A DNA stretch of 8,669 nucleotides, taken from CAZTME01 sp964614795 (GTDB lineage Bacteria; Patescibacteriota; Microgenomatia; UBA1400; PJMF01). How positions within the stretch are numbered: position 1 is the stretch's first letter; each line of letters opens with the position of its first letter. Positions 1 through 6,483 of this stretch are shown one piece after another. The position numbers and the translations under genes were made by a program. Under the pieces are notes generated by a model. That model was not told the DNA's origin. It saw only the letters and a program-made list of their open reading frames with translations, and made no database searches. The DNA lies in contig CAZTME010000047.1 of the NCBI GenBank assembly GCA_964614795.1, positions 1 to 8,669 of the forward strand. The letters are read 5' to 3'.

Positions 1-2
1 AA

Positions 3-25
3 GCATAACTCTCTTTTGAGTTTGC
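3..25 (-). terminator. Possible intrinsic terminator after the A2M-like gene, tail cut by the window edge
   Basis: On the minus strand, GCAAACTC (25-18) pairs with GAGTTATGC (11-3) apart from one bulged base, across the loop AAAAGA. That is eight pairs about 35 bases after the stop codon. The next two bases are TT and then the window ends, so the T-run that would confirm a terminator cannot be seen. A second AT-rich hairpin (ACG-GTTTTT / AAAAAC-CGT, 58-37) lies between, without a T-tail. Confidence 0.35.
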
Positions 26-58
26 TCTAGGTTAATACGTGTTTTTAATAAAAACCGT

Positions 59-3000
59 TTATTGATTTTCCGGAATAATTTTCACCTTGGCTTGAATACC
101 TACAGCTCCAAACCCAGTTATTCCCAAAGGTTGAACCACCGGAACTTCAGCCGAGTAAGTGCCTGGCTGAATTACTCTGGCAGAGTACTCAAAACTGCCG
201 GCATTTGGCGCAATCTTACTTTGACTACTTGGGTTGGGAAGCACACAAAACGAAGCGCTATTGCGTGAAGAAGGTAATCTCATCACATAGAGTTTGCTTG
301 GATTATCCCACCAATCTGAAGCAGGATCAGAGAAAACTTCCAACCCCGAAGGCAACCAATCGGTGACATTCCAACACCCGGTGGATAATTCCGGACCCTG
401 ATAACTTAAAACTATTTTGACAATCTCCCCCTCTTTTAGGTCGTACTCGGTTTTATCCGCTCCTTGACCGGCGTAGGCTCGACTTAAATTAACACCGGAT
501 TTTTCAAAAATACTGGCATCTATTGGCACATCGGCGGTGATTAAAGCACTCACTTCACCATTTACCGCCTCAACTTTGAAAGATTCCAACTCGGCTTGAC
601 TCATCCACTTACGCCAAATTTGAGAACTACTAAGAAACTGTTCGTTAAATCTTTCTTCACCAACTCGAAAAGTAATACCCGCTTCTCTCTCCTGATACAA
701 AGATCTTGCCCATTTTGCCCAGAGCGCTTGTTCCAAAGTTATGATCTCACCGTCAACTTTAAGATTGATCGCTCCCAAGACAATGCTTGATGCTTCCGGT
801 GAACTAACACCTTGAGCTAAAGCAGCCGTCATCCAGGTTAACGCGGCTTGAGTTCTAGCATCTGCGTCTTGCCAAACCAAAGCTTGGTCACTGTTAATTA
901 AGGCTCCACTGAGCATGTTGAAATAATCAAGGGCTGTTAATCTATCTCCCGCAGAGAGAGCTCCCAATCCCAAATACAATGCTTCTTTTGATGAAAGTGA
1001 TTCCGATTTGAGATTTCTCAGGGTTAGTAACTTAGGTTCACCTAATGCTACCAAACCGGAAAGGGCAATTAATCTATCTTCACGACTTAAAGTTCTATCT
1101 TGGTACTGCGTGTACAGATAATTTGCTAATTTATTAGTATCAATCCAATTGGTGTTAGTGAAACTGGTTAAGACGGAAAGGCGTAAATCTGGATCTCCAT
1201 AAGGCAAGAGTTTCATGCCACCATTTTGATAATTACTTAGGGTCGCACCTAGCTCATCATTTGCATCAATGACAAGACTTTCTTGCCATGAAGTAGCCAT
1301 TTCCCTACTTAAAATTACGTCCAGTCTTTCACCAAATTGGCGTCGCAATTGTTCGGTTAGTTGCTCAATCCAAATTTGTGTCACCGGCGCCACCGAAACT
1401 AAAACTGAATTTTTGGCGTCCGGCCATTCCAACACAGTATCAACGTTTAATGGCTCTAATTTTGTCCAAGTCCTTGTGGCTCGACCATTCTCCACGGTGA
1501 TTTCGCGAGTGATTTTGTCTTGCAGATCACCTTTTCGCACACCATAGATTAATTTATGCGTACCGGATCTAAGAGTGGGCAATTGAAAGTTTTTCGGCAG
1601 AAATGCTTCTCCGTTTTGCTTCCATTCTTCAGTGATACCTAAAGTAGGAGCTTGAATAAAGTACTCAACTTGATCATTAGTCTTAAGCGCGGTGCCAAAA
1701 CTGCGTAAGACTAAAATTGGTTCATCGCCTTCTAAATATGAGCCGGCAATAGGCGCAACCACCACTAATGGCGCAGTGACAATTACTTCGGCATTATTGT
1801 CGCCGGCCAGAGGTAGATCTCTGTCTTGAACTGCTTGGGCCTGCATTGACCAAGTGGTAATGTCATCGGGAAGCGTTGTTTCAATTTTTGCATTGCCTTG
1901 ACCATCCGTAGAAATGACATCGAAAAATGCTACGTCTTTAAAGACGGATCTATCTCCCTTTTCGTTATGGACATAAATACCATTGGCAATAAAAGTATGC
2001 GGTGATTCAACCGAAAGATTGTAAACTAAGTTGCTTTCGTAAATTCTTTTGACCGATTCCACAATCACTGCTTCTCCGGCAGAATTTTCAAGCATGTCAC
2101 CCAACTGAATACTATTGGCCACTCTCCAAGAATTATTGACGCGCAAAATGTGTTCCGGAGTGACTTCAAGATTGTTATTAATTATTAAGTATTCTCCAGA
2201 GAGAGTTTGGTGCGTTTTTAAAACTTTCACATTAATTAAGTTGTTGGAGTTTTCCAAATCTCTGGTTTTGACCAAATCGCCCGCTTTAATTAACTCGATG
2301 GGCTTTTGAGAACCATCTGCCATTAAAATTAAGGTTCCGGCTTTGAAGCAACCACCACCGCCTTCTGCTGCCGTAAATCCGGTAACTTTATGAGTATAGT
2401 AAGAGAAGAAGACTCCGGGGTTAGTGGCTCTGTAAATTTGATCAAGAATATTAGTCGAACGATCTCTTAAAGCCAAGAGAGCTTTGTCAATAACACTGAT
2501 ACCAACATCCGCTTTCACTCCTTTACCATCTTTATCTGTGACTTTCAGATTGGCTGAAAATTTTTCAGCGGGTTCATAGGCTTTATTGATGTTTGAAATG
2601 TTGATATTGAGTCGAGCCAACTCACGATCATAGTTCCATTGTTGGGGGTAAGAAACTTTAAATGCGGAACCATCATACCAAACCCCCGTCAACATCATAT
2701 TTGGCGCACTTTCTTTAGTAAAAGGCATTTGAAAGCTGGATGATTTTTGCACTTTTATTGATAAAAGTCCACGATTGGCCGACCAAAGTAAAAATTTATT
2801 ATTGTTAGCCTCAGCTATTGGTTCACCATTGCGAATAATTGAGATTGGAATGTTATCACTCAAATCGGTAGTAAATGAATCAACTCTGAACATAGAACTA
2901 CCGGATTGTTCAAGACCGGATTTTAGTTCAATCATTTCGTTATCACCCATGTTTGTGGGCGTCCACATTTGAATTTCTTCTGCAAATAATTTTCCAGTCG

Positions 3001-5776
3001 TATCACTAAATTGATATTGAATTCTGTAAGTTTCGCTAATAGATCCATCAAACTCAATTTTTACTTGACCATTTTGGTCCGAAATGGCATCCCCTTCTGT
3101 GACAAACTCGTAACGAACTTCACTCCTGTATTTAAACTGAACCGTTCTACTGACTTCATCGTAATACTCTCCATCCGGAATTTTTTCATACCAAACTCTT
3201 TCAACTTTGTAGCGCAGTGGCAAATCTTTGACTGGTTCACCGGCATAACTTTCAAAATTGGGATAGGATTGAGTCACCTCTGTTAAATTAGTTCTGTAAA
3301 AACTTAGATTGGCGCTTGGACGATCTTTAGTGGTAATTTCACCTTTAGTCACGATAGTGGATGGAAAAACAGCCAAATCTACTTCTGAAGAATTTAAACC
3401 TTCCGCGGTAATTCCGGGCTGAACTGTAAAGTAAGAACGAAAAGGAGCCGACTTTTTTCGTTGCTGTTCATCTCTTCGTTGATCTTCCAAATTTATGGTG
3501 GTATTAAACTCACCACTTTGGTTGGTTAATAATTCCTGTTTAGAAGATTCTCCACCCTGATTTTTACTTAACTCAATTTTGGTATTACTAATGGGTGTCC
3601 CATCAAAAAAAGACATCTTGCCATTGAGTTCCACACTTTCACCAACAAAAGCAGCTCTTTTTGATAGATTGGTGGTTAGATCGAAGGTGGGTTTACGATA
3701 ATGATTGACCTCCAAAGCAATGGAGGCAATTTTTTCTTCTTTATCTTTTTCGTAAAGGTCTATATAAAAATAACCAACCACTCCGGCCGGCAATTGCAAA
3801 TGACTTTTGAAAGTGCCGGAGTCAGACACTTTGAAAGGCGCAGCAGATTGAGCAACCAATCCAATATCGTAGCCACTAATTTTTGCAACTAATTCTTTAG
3901 GCTTTGATCTTTGATCATCTCTGGGTCTCACATAACCCCAAAACTCCACTTTTTCACCGGCTTGATAAATTGGCTTATCGGTTTGACCATAAGTCCAGTA
4001 CCAATTATTGGCGGAAGCTAATCCCGATCTTTCATAATATGTCGCACCTGAATAATAACCGTCCTGGAAACCGGTTACTCCTGGCAAATAAATTGAGTTG
4101 TCATCTTTTTTAACTTCCAATAAAATAGCTTTTTGGCTGAAATTCAAACTCGGTTGGGAAGCACTTAATAATCCTTCAAGAAGTTGGGAAGGAGTGTTGA
4201 AAACCGCCAAGCCATCGGCATCGGTTGTTGCCAATTGCTGACTTGAATCAACTAAATAAACATTGGCTTGACTGGCCGGCGCGTTAGATATTTTGTCAAT
4301 ACTCCAAACCAATGATTTTGTGTCCGAGTAATTCACATAGGCAGATAAATTGCTACTTTGAATCCATGAGAAAGTTTTAAAATCCGGATTTGTTGGTGAA
4401 GTGAAGATCACTAAATACCACCCTTTATCCAATTGAAAAGGAATGGGCAAGACACTCATATAGGTGAATTGATTGGAAATTGGTGTCACCTCCGACTCAC
4501 CCACCAGCATTAAATTATCTACGGGGGGCACGTAACTTCTTCTGGTTAAATATGACCATGCGGGAATTTTTTGGTAATCTAACCATTGAGTGGCAAAGTC
4601 CGCACCGGCAGAGTATTTGTAAATTTTAATGTTGACGGGAGAATTTTGCGAGTTGTATTGAATTGGTAATTTGGGTTCTGCGCCGGGAGTGATTTCCCAG
4701 ATTTGTTGTTGAGGAACAATTAATTGAGGAGTTGTTTCTTCTTGAGCCTCTGTTTCAAATTGAATGTAAATATCTTTACCCAAAGTATTCTTTGTATTAC
4801 TCAACCCAAATTCTTTGGCGATTTTAATTTGATATAAAGTGGCGTAATTCAATGGCTGATTAGGAATAAAGACTGCTGTTTGGCCGTATCTTTCCCAAGA
4901 ACCTTGGATTGATGGCTCAAAGGTGACAAATTTTTCAATATCTTCAAATAAGTCAGAGTTGAAACTTAATTCGATACTCGTATTCACTGGTACACTATTG
5001 GCTTGATTGCCCGGCAAAGAACTTCTAAATTGAAAAGCGCCTTGAGTTTGAAATGCCCAAAGACCCAGCACATCTTCCATTTCCGGAGCTTTGAGGGAAA
5101 AAGTATAGCTGGTATTGGCTAGTAGTTCATGTTTGGGCTCAATTAATAAAGAACCAAATTGTTCTTTAACCGCAAAGTCGATTTCCGGAGTTACTGTTAG
5201 ATTTTTTTCCACTTCCTTTGCTGAAAGTGGTGAGCCCACCAACGAAAATGCGGTTTGGCGATCTATACCATCCTGGGCATCTTTAGTTGCTTCTAATTTT
5301 AGAGAACCCAGCGACACTTCTTTAAAATCATGTTTTTTATTTCCTGAAATTAGTAATAAAAAACCGATAAATATTAATACTAAGCCAAATAAAATTACTA
5401 ATAAGGTTTTTTTTGATTTGAAAATTGTTTTTAACTTATGATTTTTCGTACTTTCATTAATGAAAGAATTAATAGAATCTTGAGAATTATTTTGAGTGTG
5501 TTTATCTCCTGCTTCACCCAATGATTGATTATTTAGCCCATCGTTTGTATCTAGTTGAGCATTTTTCTGAGCATCATAATCATTGACAATCTGATTTGCT
5601 TGATCTATCTCAATTTGTGAAGATTGCACTGCTGATGGATTTGCTTGATCTTCAGTGGCGACTCGATCCAGCTGATCGGAACTTAATTCTTGATCGAGCG
5701 GATTTGGTGACATGGTTTGACTGGATTGATTGTTTACATTTAACTCGGTTGAGTTGGTGGAGTTGGAATTCGCCAT
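59..5776 (-). CDS. Membrane-anchored alpha-2-macroglobulin-like protein with an intein-like Hint domain in the bait region
   Basis: This 1905-residue protein belongs to the bacterial A2M family, whose members are thought to trap or inhibit proteases at the cell surface. Order of parts: a polar Asn/Gln/Ser-rich tail (1-110); a basic stretch and one hydrophobic helix (about 124-144), placing the tail inside and the rest outside the cell; two Ig-like Big_5-type domains (about 160-247 and 248-342); macroglobulin domains with family motifs TDKPIYQAGEKV (599-610), HYRKPTF (692-698) and VGISVIDKALLAL (about 1091-1103); a glycine loop GGGG (1139-1142) interrupted by a Hint domain (1143-1271); the resumed A2M chain RSVFKDVAFF and LPDDITTW (1302-1309); a helical thioester-domain-like region (about 1475-1710); and a C-terminal domain with DWLPSGLEVF (1806-1815). 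The thioester CxEQ motif is absent. Only three cysteines exist: Cys1143 (Hint), Cys1801 and Cys1844. The ATG has no Shine-Dalgarno sequence. Family assignment is firm; target and biological role are unknown. Confidence 0.9.
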   Translation of the reverse strand: MANSNSTNSTELNVNNQSSQTMSPNPLDQELSSDQLDRVATEDQANPSAVQSSQIEIDQANQIVNDYDAQKNAQLDTNDGLNNQSLGEAGDKHTQNNSQDSINSFINESTKNHKLKTIFKSKKTLLVILFGLVLIFIGFLLLISGNKKHDFKEVSLGSLKLEATKDAQDGIDRQTAFSLVGSPLSAKEVEKNLTVTPEIDFAVKEQFGSLLIEPKHELLANTSYTFSLKAPEMEDVLGLWAFQTQGAFQFRSSLPGNQANSVPVNTSIELSFNSDLFEDIEKFVTFEPSIQGSWERYGQTAVFIPNQPLNYATLYQIKIAKEFGLSNTKNTLGKDIYIQFETEAQEETTPQLIVPQQQIWEITPGAEPKLPIQYNSQNSPVNIKIYKYSAGADFATQWLDYQKIPAWSYLTRRSYVPPVDNLMLVGESEVTPISNQFTYMSVLPIPFQLDKGWYLVIFTSPTNPDFKTFSWIQSSNLSAYVNYSDTKSLVWSIDKISNAPASQANVYLVDSSQQLATTDADGLAVFNTPSQLLEGLLSASQPSLNFSQKAILLEVKKDDNSIYLPGVTGFQDGYYSGATYYERSGLASANNWYWTYGQTDKPIYQAGEKVEFWGYVRPRDDQRSKPKELVAKISGYDIGLVAQSAAPFKVSDSGTFKSHLQLPAGVVGYFYIDLYEKDKEEKIASIALEVNHYRKPTFDLTTNLSKRAAFVGESVELNGKMSFFDGTPISNTKIELSKNQGGESSKQELLTNQSGEFNTTINLEDQRRDEQQRKKSAPFRSYFTVQPGITAEGLNSSEVDLAVFPSTIVTKGEITTKDRPSANLSFYRTNLTEVTQSYPNFESYAGEPVKDLPLRYKVERVWYEKIPDGEYYDEVSRTVQFKYRSEVRYEFVTEGDAISDQNGQVKIEFDGSISETYRIQYQFSDTTGKLFAEEIQMWTPTNMGDNEMIELKSGLEQSGSSMFRVDSFTTDLSDNIPISIIRNGEPIAEANNNKFLLWSANRGLLSIKVQKSSSFQMPFTKESAPNMMLTGVWYDGSAFKVSYPQQWNYDRELARLNINISNINKAYEPAEKFSANLKVTDKDGKGVKADVGISVIDKALLALRDRSTNILDQIYRATNPGVFFSYYTHKVTGFTAAEGGGGCFKAGTLILMADGSQKPIELIKAGDLVKTRDLENSNNLINVKVLKTHQTLSGEYLIINNNLEVTPEHILRVNNSWRVANSIQLGDMLENSAGEAVIVESVKRIYESNLVYNLSVESPHTFIANGIYVHNEKGDRSVFKDVAFFDVISTDGQGNAKIETTLPDDITTWSMQAQAVQDRDLPLAGDNNAEVIVTAPLVVVAPIAGSYLEGDEPILVLRSFGTALKTNDQVEYFIQAPTLGITEEWKQNGEAFLPKNFQLPTLRSGTHKLIYGVRKGDLQDKITREITVENGRATRTWTKLEPLNVDTVLEWPDAKNSVLVSVAPVTQIWIEQLTEQLRRQFGERLDVILSREMATSWQESLVIDANDELGATLSNYQNGGMKLLPYGDPDLRLSVLTSFTNTNWIDTNKLANYLYTQYQDRTLSREDRLIALSGLVALGEPKLLTLRNLKSESLSSKEALYLGLGALSAGDRLTALDYFNMLSGALINSDQALVWQDADARTQAALTWMTAALAQGVSSPEASSIVLGAINLKVDGEIITLEQALWAKWARSLYQEREAGITFRVGEERFNEQFLSSSQIWRKWMSQAELESFKVEAVNGEVSALITADVPIDASIFEKSGVNLSRAYAGQGADKTEYDLKEGEIVKIVLSYQGPELSTGCWNVTDWLPSGLEVFSDPASDWWDNPSKLYVMRLPSSRNSASFCVLPNPSSQSKIAPNAGSFEYSARVIQPGTYSAEVPVVQPLGITGFGAVGIQAKVKIIPENQ
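1964..2350 (-). other. Hint (bacterial intein-like, type A-like) domain coding segment inside the A2M-like gene
   Basis: These 129 codons (residues 1143-1271) carry the hallmarks of a self-processing Hint fold: block A CFKAGTLILMADGS with Cys at position 1, IKAGDLVKT, block B VTPEHIL with the TxxH pair (Thr1206, His1209), and blocks F/G with SPHTFIANGIYVHN ending in His1270-Asn1271. It is the size of a mini-intein, with no room for a homing endonuclease. It follows GGGG, and Gly at -1 suits the N-S acyl shift. Residue +1 is Glu1272, so the normal Cys/Ser/Thr nucleophile for transesterification is missing. BIL type A domains share this ending and are known from family studies to cleave their flanks and sometimes to splice. 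Splicing would give a 1776-residue protein with GGGG joined to EKGDRS; cleavage would give pieces of 1142 and 634 residues. Confidence 0.88.
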
Positions 5777-5881
5777 ATAGATTTTTTGGAAATTTTTAAA
5801 TTAATACAAAAAAACTTATTGGGACTTATCCGGTAGGAATTTCAATGAGAAACATTTTAATCAAACAAGCCACTTCCATTT

Positions 5882-5924
5882 GACAAGTCTAACAATAAGT
5901 GTAGCACTTTTATTGAAACTTGTC
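5882..5924. repeat. Long imperfect inverted repeat over the candidate promoter
   Basis: GACAAGT (5882-5888) and ACTTGTC (5918-5924) form perfect outer arms. Inside them, CAATAAGTG (5893-5901) pairs with CACTTTTATTG (5905-5915) apart from two extra T bases, leaving a TAG loop. In total about 16 pairs are possible. No T-run follows on the minus strand, so it is not a typical intrinsic terminator. Its overlap with the candidate promoter suggests an operator for a dimeric repressor, but no regulator is visible here. Confidence 0.5.
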
Positions 5925-5926
5925 GC
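5898..5926 (-). promoter_or_regulatory. Candidate promoter of the A2M-like gene
   Basis: On the minus strand GCGACA (5926-5921) and an extended -10 element TGCTACACT (hexamer TACACT at 5903-5898) are 17 bases apart; each hexamer matches the sigma-70 consensus at four of six positions. A start near 5891 would give a leader of about 115 bases. The match is moderate and the region is AT-rich, so other starts are possible. Confidence 0.35.
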
Positions 5927-5943
5927 TAAAACAAAACGTTGTG

Positions 5944-5986
5944 TTTTTTATCCATCTGCAGATATTTTTATCGGATTGATAAAAAA
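5944..5986. repeat. AU-only repeats with two alternative pairings
   Basis: On the plus strand TTTTTATC occurs at 5945-5952 and again at 5965-5972, and its reverse complement GATAAAAA occurs at 5978-5985. The third copy can pair with either of the first two (up to nine pairs, TTTTTTATC/GATAAAAAA, with the 5944-5952 copy). The palindrome ATCTGCAGAT (5954-5963) lies between. The hairpin is weak because it has almost no GC pairs; in AT-rich DNA such repeats can occur by chance. Confidence 0.3.
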
Positions 5987-6011
5987 GACTTACTGAGCAA
6001 TAAAACAATAA

Positions 6012-6045
6012 CAAAAAGAAAACATGTTGTCATTGTTCGACAACA
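6012..6045 (-). terminator. Probable intrinsic terminator of rpsO
   Basis: Read on the minus strand, TGTTGTC (6045-6039) pairs perfectly with GACAACA (6031-6025) across a seven-base loop. It is followed by a T-rich stretch, TGTTTTCTTTTTG, about 50 bases after the rpsO stop. The stem has only three GC pairs, so termination may be partial. A shorter candidate (CGC-CTG-GCG then CATTTTTT, near 6070-6055) lies just upstream and may add to it. Confidence 0.45.
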
Positions 6046-6095
6046 AAATTTAAAAAATGCGCCAGGCGATTAAAAGTCAAAAATATGGAATTGGC

Positions 6096-6365
6096 TTACT
6101 TACTCAAGCCCAATCTTTCCAACAATTTGCGATAGCGTTCTTCGGATCTTTCTTGCAAGAAATTCAGCAAGCGACGTCTTTTGGCCACTTGTTTTAATAA
6201 ACCTCGGCGGGAGTGATCATCTTTTTTATGCTTTTTCAAGTGATCGGTTAATTGCTGAATAGAGGCGGTTAAAAGCGCAATCTGCACTTCCGGCGAACCG
6301 GTGTCCCCTTCAAACAATTGATAATCTTTGATAATTTGGTTCTTCTGAACCTTAGATAGTGCCAT
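6096..6365 (-). CDS. rpsO: 30S ribosomal protein S15
   Basis: S15 binds the central domain of 16S rRNA early in 30S assembly and contributes to bridges with the 50S subunit. The 89-residue protein has the normal family length and full signature: GDTGSPEVQIALLTASIQQLTDHLK at about 20-44 (first part containing the TGSPEVQ motif), HKKDDHSRRGLL (about 45-56), and the basic KRRRLLNFL helix (about 62-70), ending in LGLSK. The ATG is preceded by a good Shine-Dalgarno sequence. It lies 104 bases downstream of infB and has its own likely promoter. In most bacteria rpsO is followed by pnp; here the next gene is an unrelated A2M-like surface protein. Identity is certain from the motifs. Confidence 0.98.
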   Translation of the reverse strand: MALSKVQKNQIIKDYQLFEGDTGSPEVQIALLTASIQQLTDHLKKHKKDDHSRRGLLKQVAKRRRLLNFLQERSEERYRKLLERLGLSK

Positions 6366-6448
6366 GGTATCCTTTCATTATGCCCTGTGGGCGTACCGTT
6401 CATTTTTAGAAATTCCAAAAATGACAGCAACCATGATTTGAATACGAG
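6366..6448 (-). promoter_or_regulatory. Structured rpsO mRNA leader, possible S15 autoregulatory site
   Basis: The leader contains a 7-bp hairpin (arms 6423-6417 and 6407-6401, CATTTTT/AAAAATG) and a compact GC hairpin (GCCC-ACA-GGGC, 6392-6382). In addition, GGTA (6397-6394) can pair with TACC (6369-6366), which lies between the Shine-Dalgarno sequence and the ATG; that pairing would enclose both the GC hairpin and the ribosome binding site. In several bacteria S15 represses its own translation by binding a structure in this leader, though the RNA folds differ between lineages. That this leader does the same is an inference from its position and pairing potential. Confidence 0.35.
6370..6375 (-). 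promoter_or_regulatory. Ribosome binding site of rpsO
   Basis: AAAGGA on the minus strand lies four bases before the rpsO ATG (6365-6363). It is the clearest Shine-Dalgarno sequence in the window; the large A2M-like gene has none. It fixes the start giving the canonical MALSKVQK N-terminus. Confidence 0.7.
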
Positions 6449-6454
6449 AAAAGT

Positions 6455-6483
6455 ATTATATCAAAAAATCTAGTCTACATCAA
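6455..6483 (-). promoter_or_regulatory. Sigma-70-type promoter for rpsO, overlapping the 3' end of infB
   Basis: On the minus strand, TTGATG (6483-6478, four of six matches to TTGACA) is followed by a 17-base spacer and a perfect TATAAT (6460-6455). The -35 box and part of the spacer lie in the last codons of infB. Transcription would start near 6448, giving rpsO a leader of about 80 bases and allowing S15 to be made independently of the nusA-infB transcript. This is a sequence match only; in AT-rich DNA a TATAAT alone would be weak evidence, but the exact spacing to a reasonable -35 box raises confidence. Confidence 0.6.

Larger units (their letters stand above)
5777..6095. other. Intergenic region between rpsO and the A2M-like gene
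   Basis: This AT-rich gap of 319 bases has no credible gene on either strand. It contains, in minus-strand order, a probable rpsO terminator (6045-6012), an AU-only set of pairing repeats (5986-5944) with a ten-base palindrome inside, a long imperfect inverted repeat (5924-5882), and a candidate promoter overlapping that repeat (5926-5898). The last roughly 100 bases before the A2M-like ATG show no Shine-Dalgarno sequence; the bases immediately before it read CCAAAAAATCTAT. No tRNA, attachment site or insertion-sequence end was seen. Confidence 0.7.

Noticed and set aside
37..58. AT-rich hairpin just after the A2M-like stop codon as a terminator
   Set aside because: The T-rich part is in the stem and no T-run follows it on the minus strand; the hairpin at 3-25 is a better candidate.
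1964..2350. Hint domain as a full mobile intein or as a Hedgehog/toxin-processing module
   Set aside because: At 129 residues there is no homing endonuclease, no toxin domain follows, and the A2M chain resumes immediately after His-Asn.
3011..3286. Plus-strand open frames of 60-108 codons opposite the A2M-like gene and infB (for example this one, and 1269-1547, 5115-5441, 7353-7592)
   Set aside because: They lack recognisable domains and ribosome binding sites and lie antisense to well-supported genes; they are by-products of the coding strand.
5880..5885. Perfect TTGACA on the plus strand
   Set aside because: No -10 box of reasonable quality lies 16-18 bases downstream, and no plus-strand gene follows; the bases are part of the inverted repeat.
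6351..6383. Short upstream reading frame of eight codons (MKGYHGTI) overlapping the rpsO start
   Set aside because: It has no ribosome binding site of its own, uses the rpsO Shine-Dalgarno bases as codons, and runs into the S15 coding region; likely chance.
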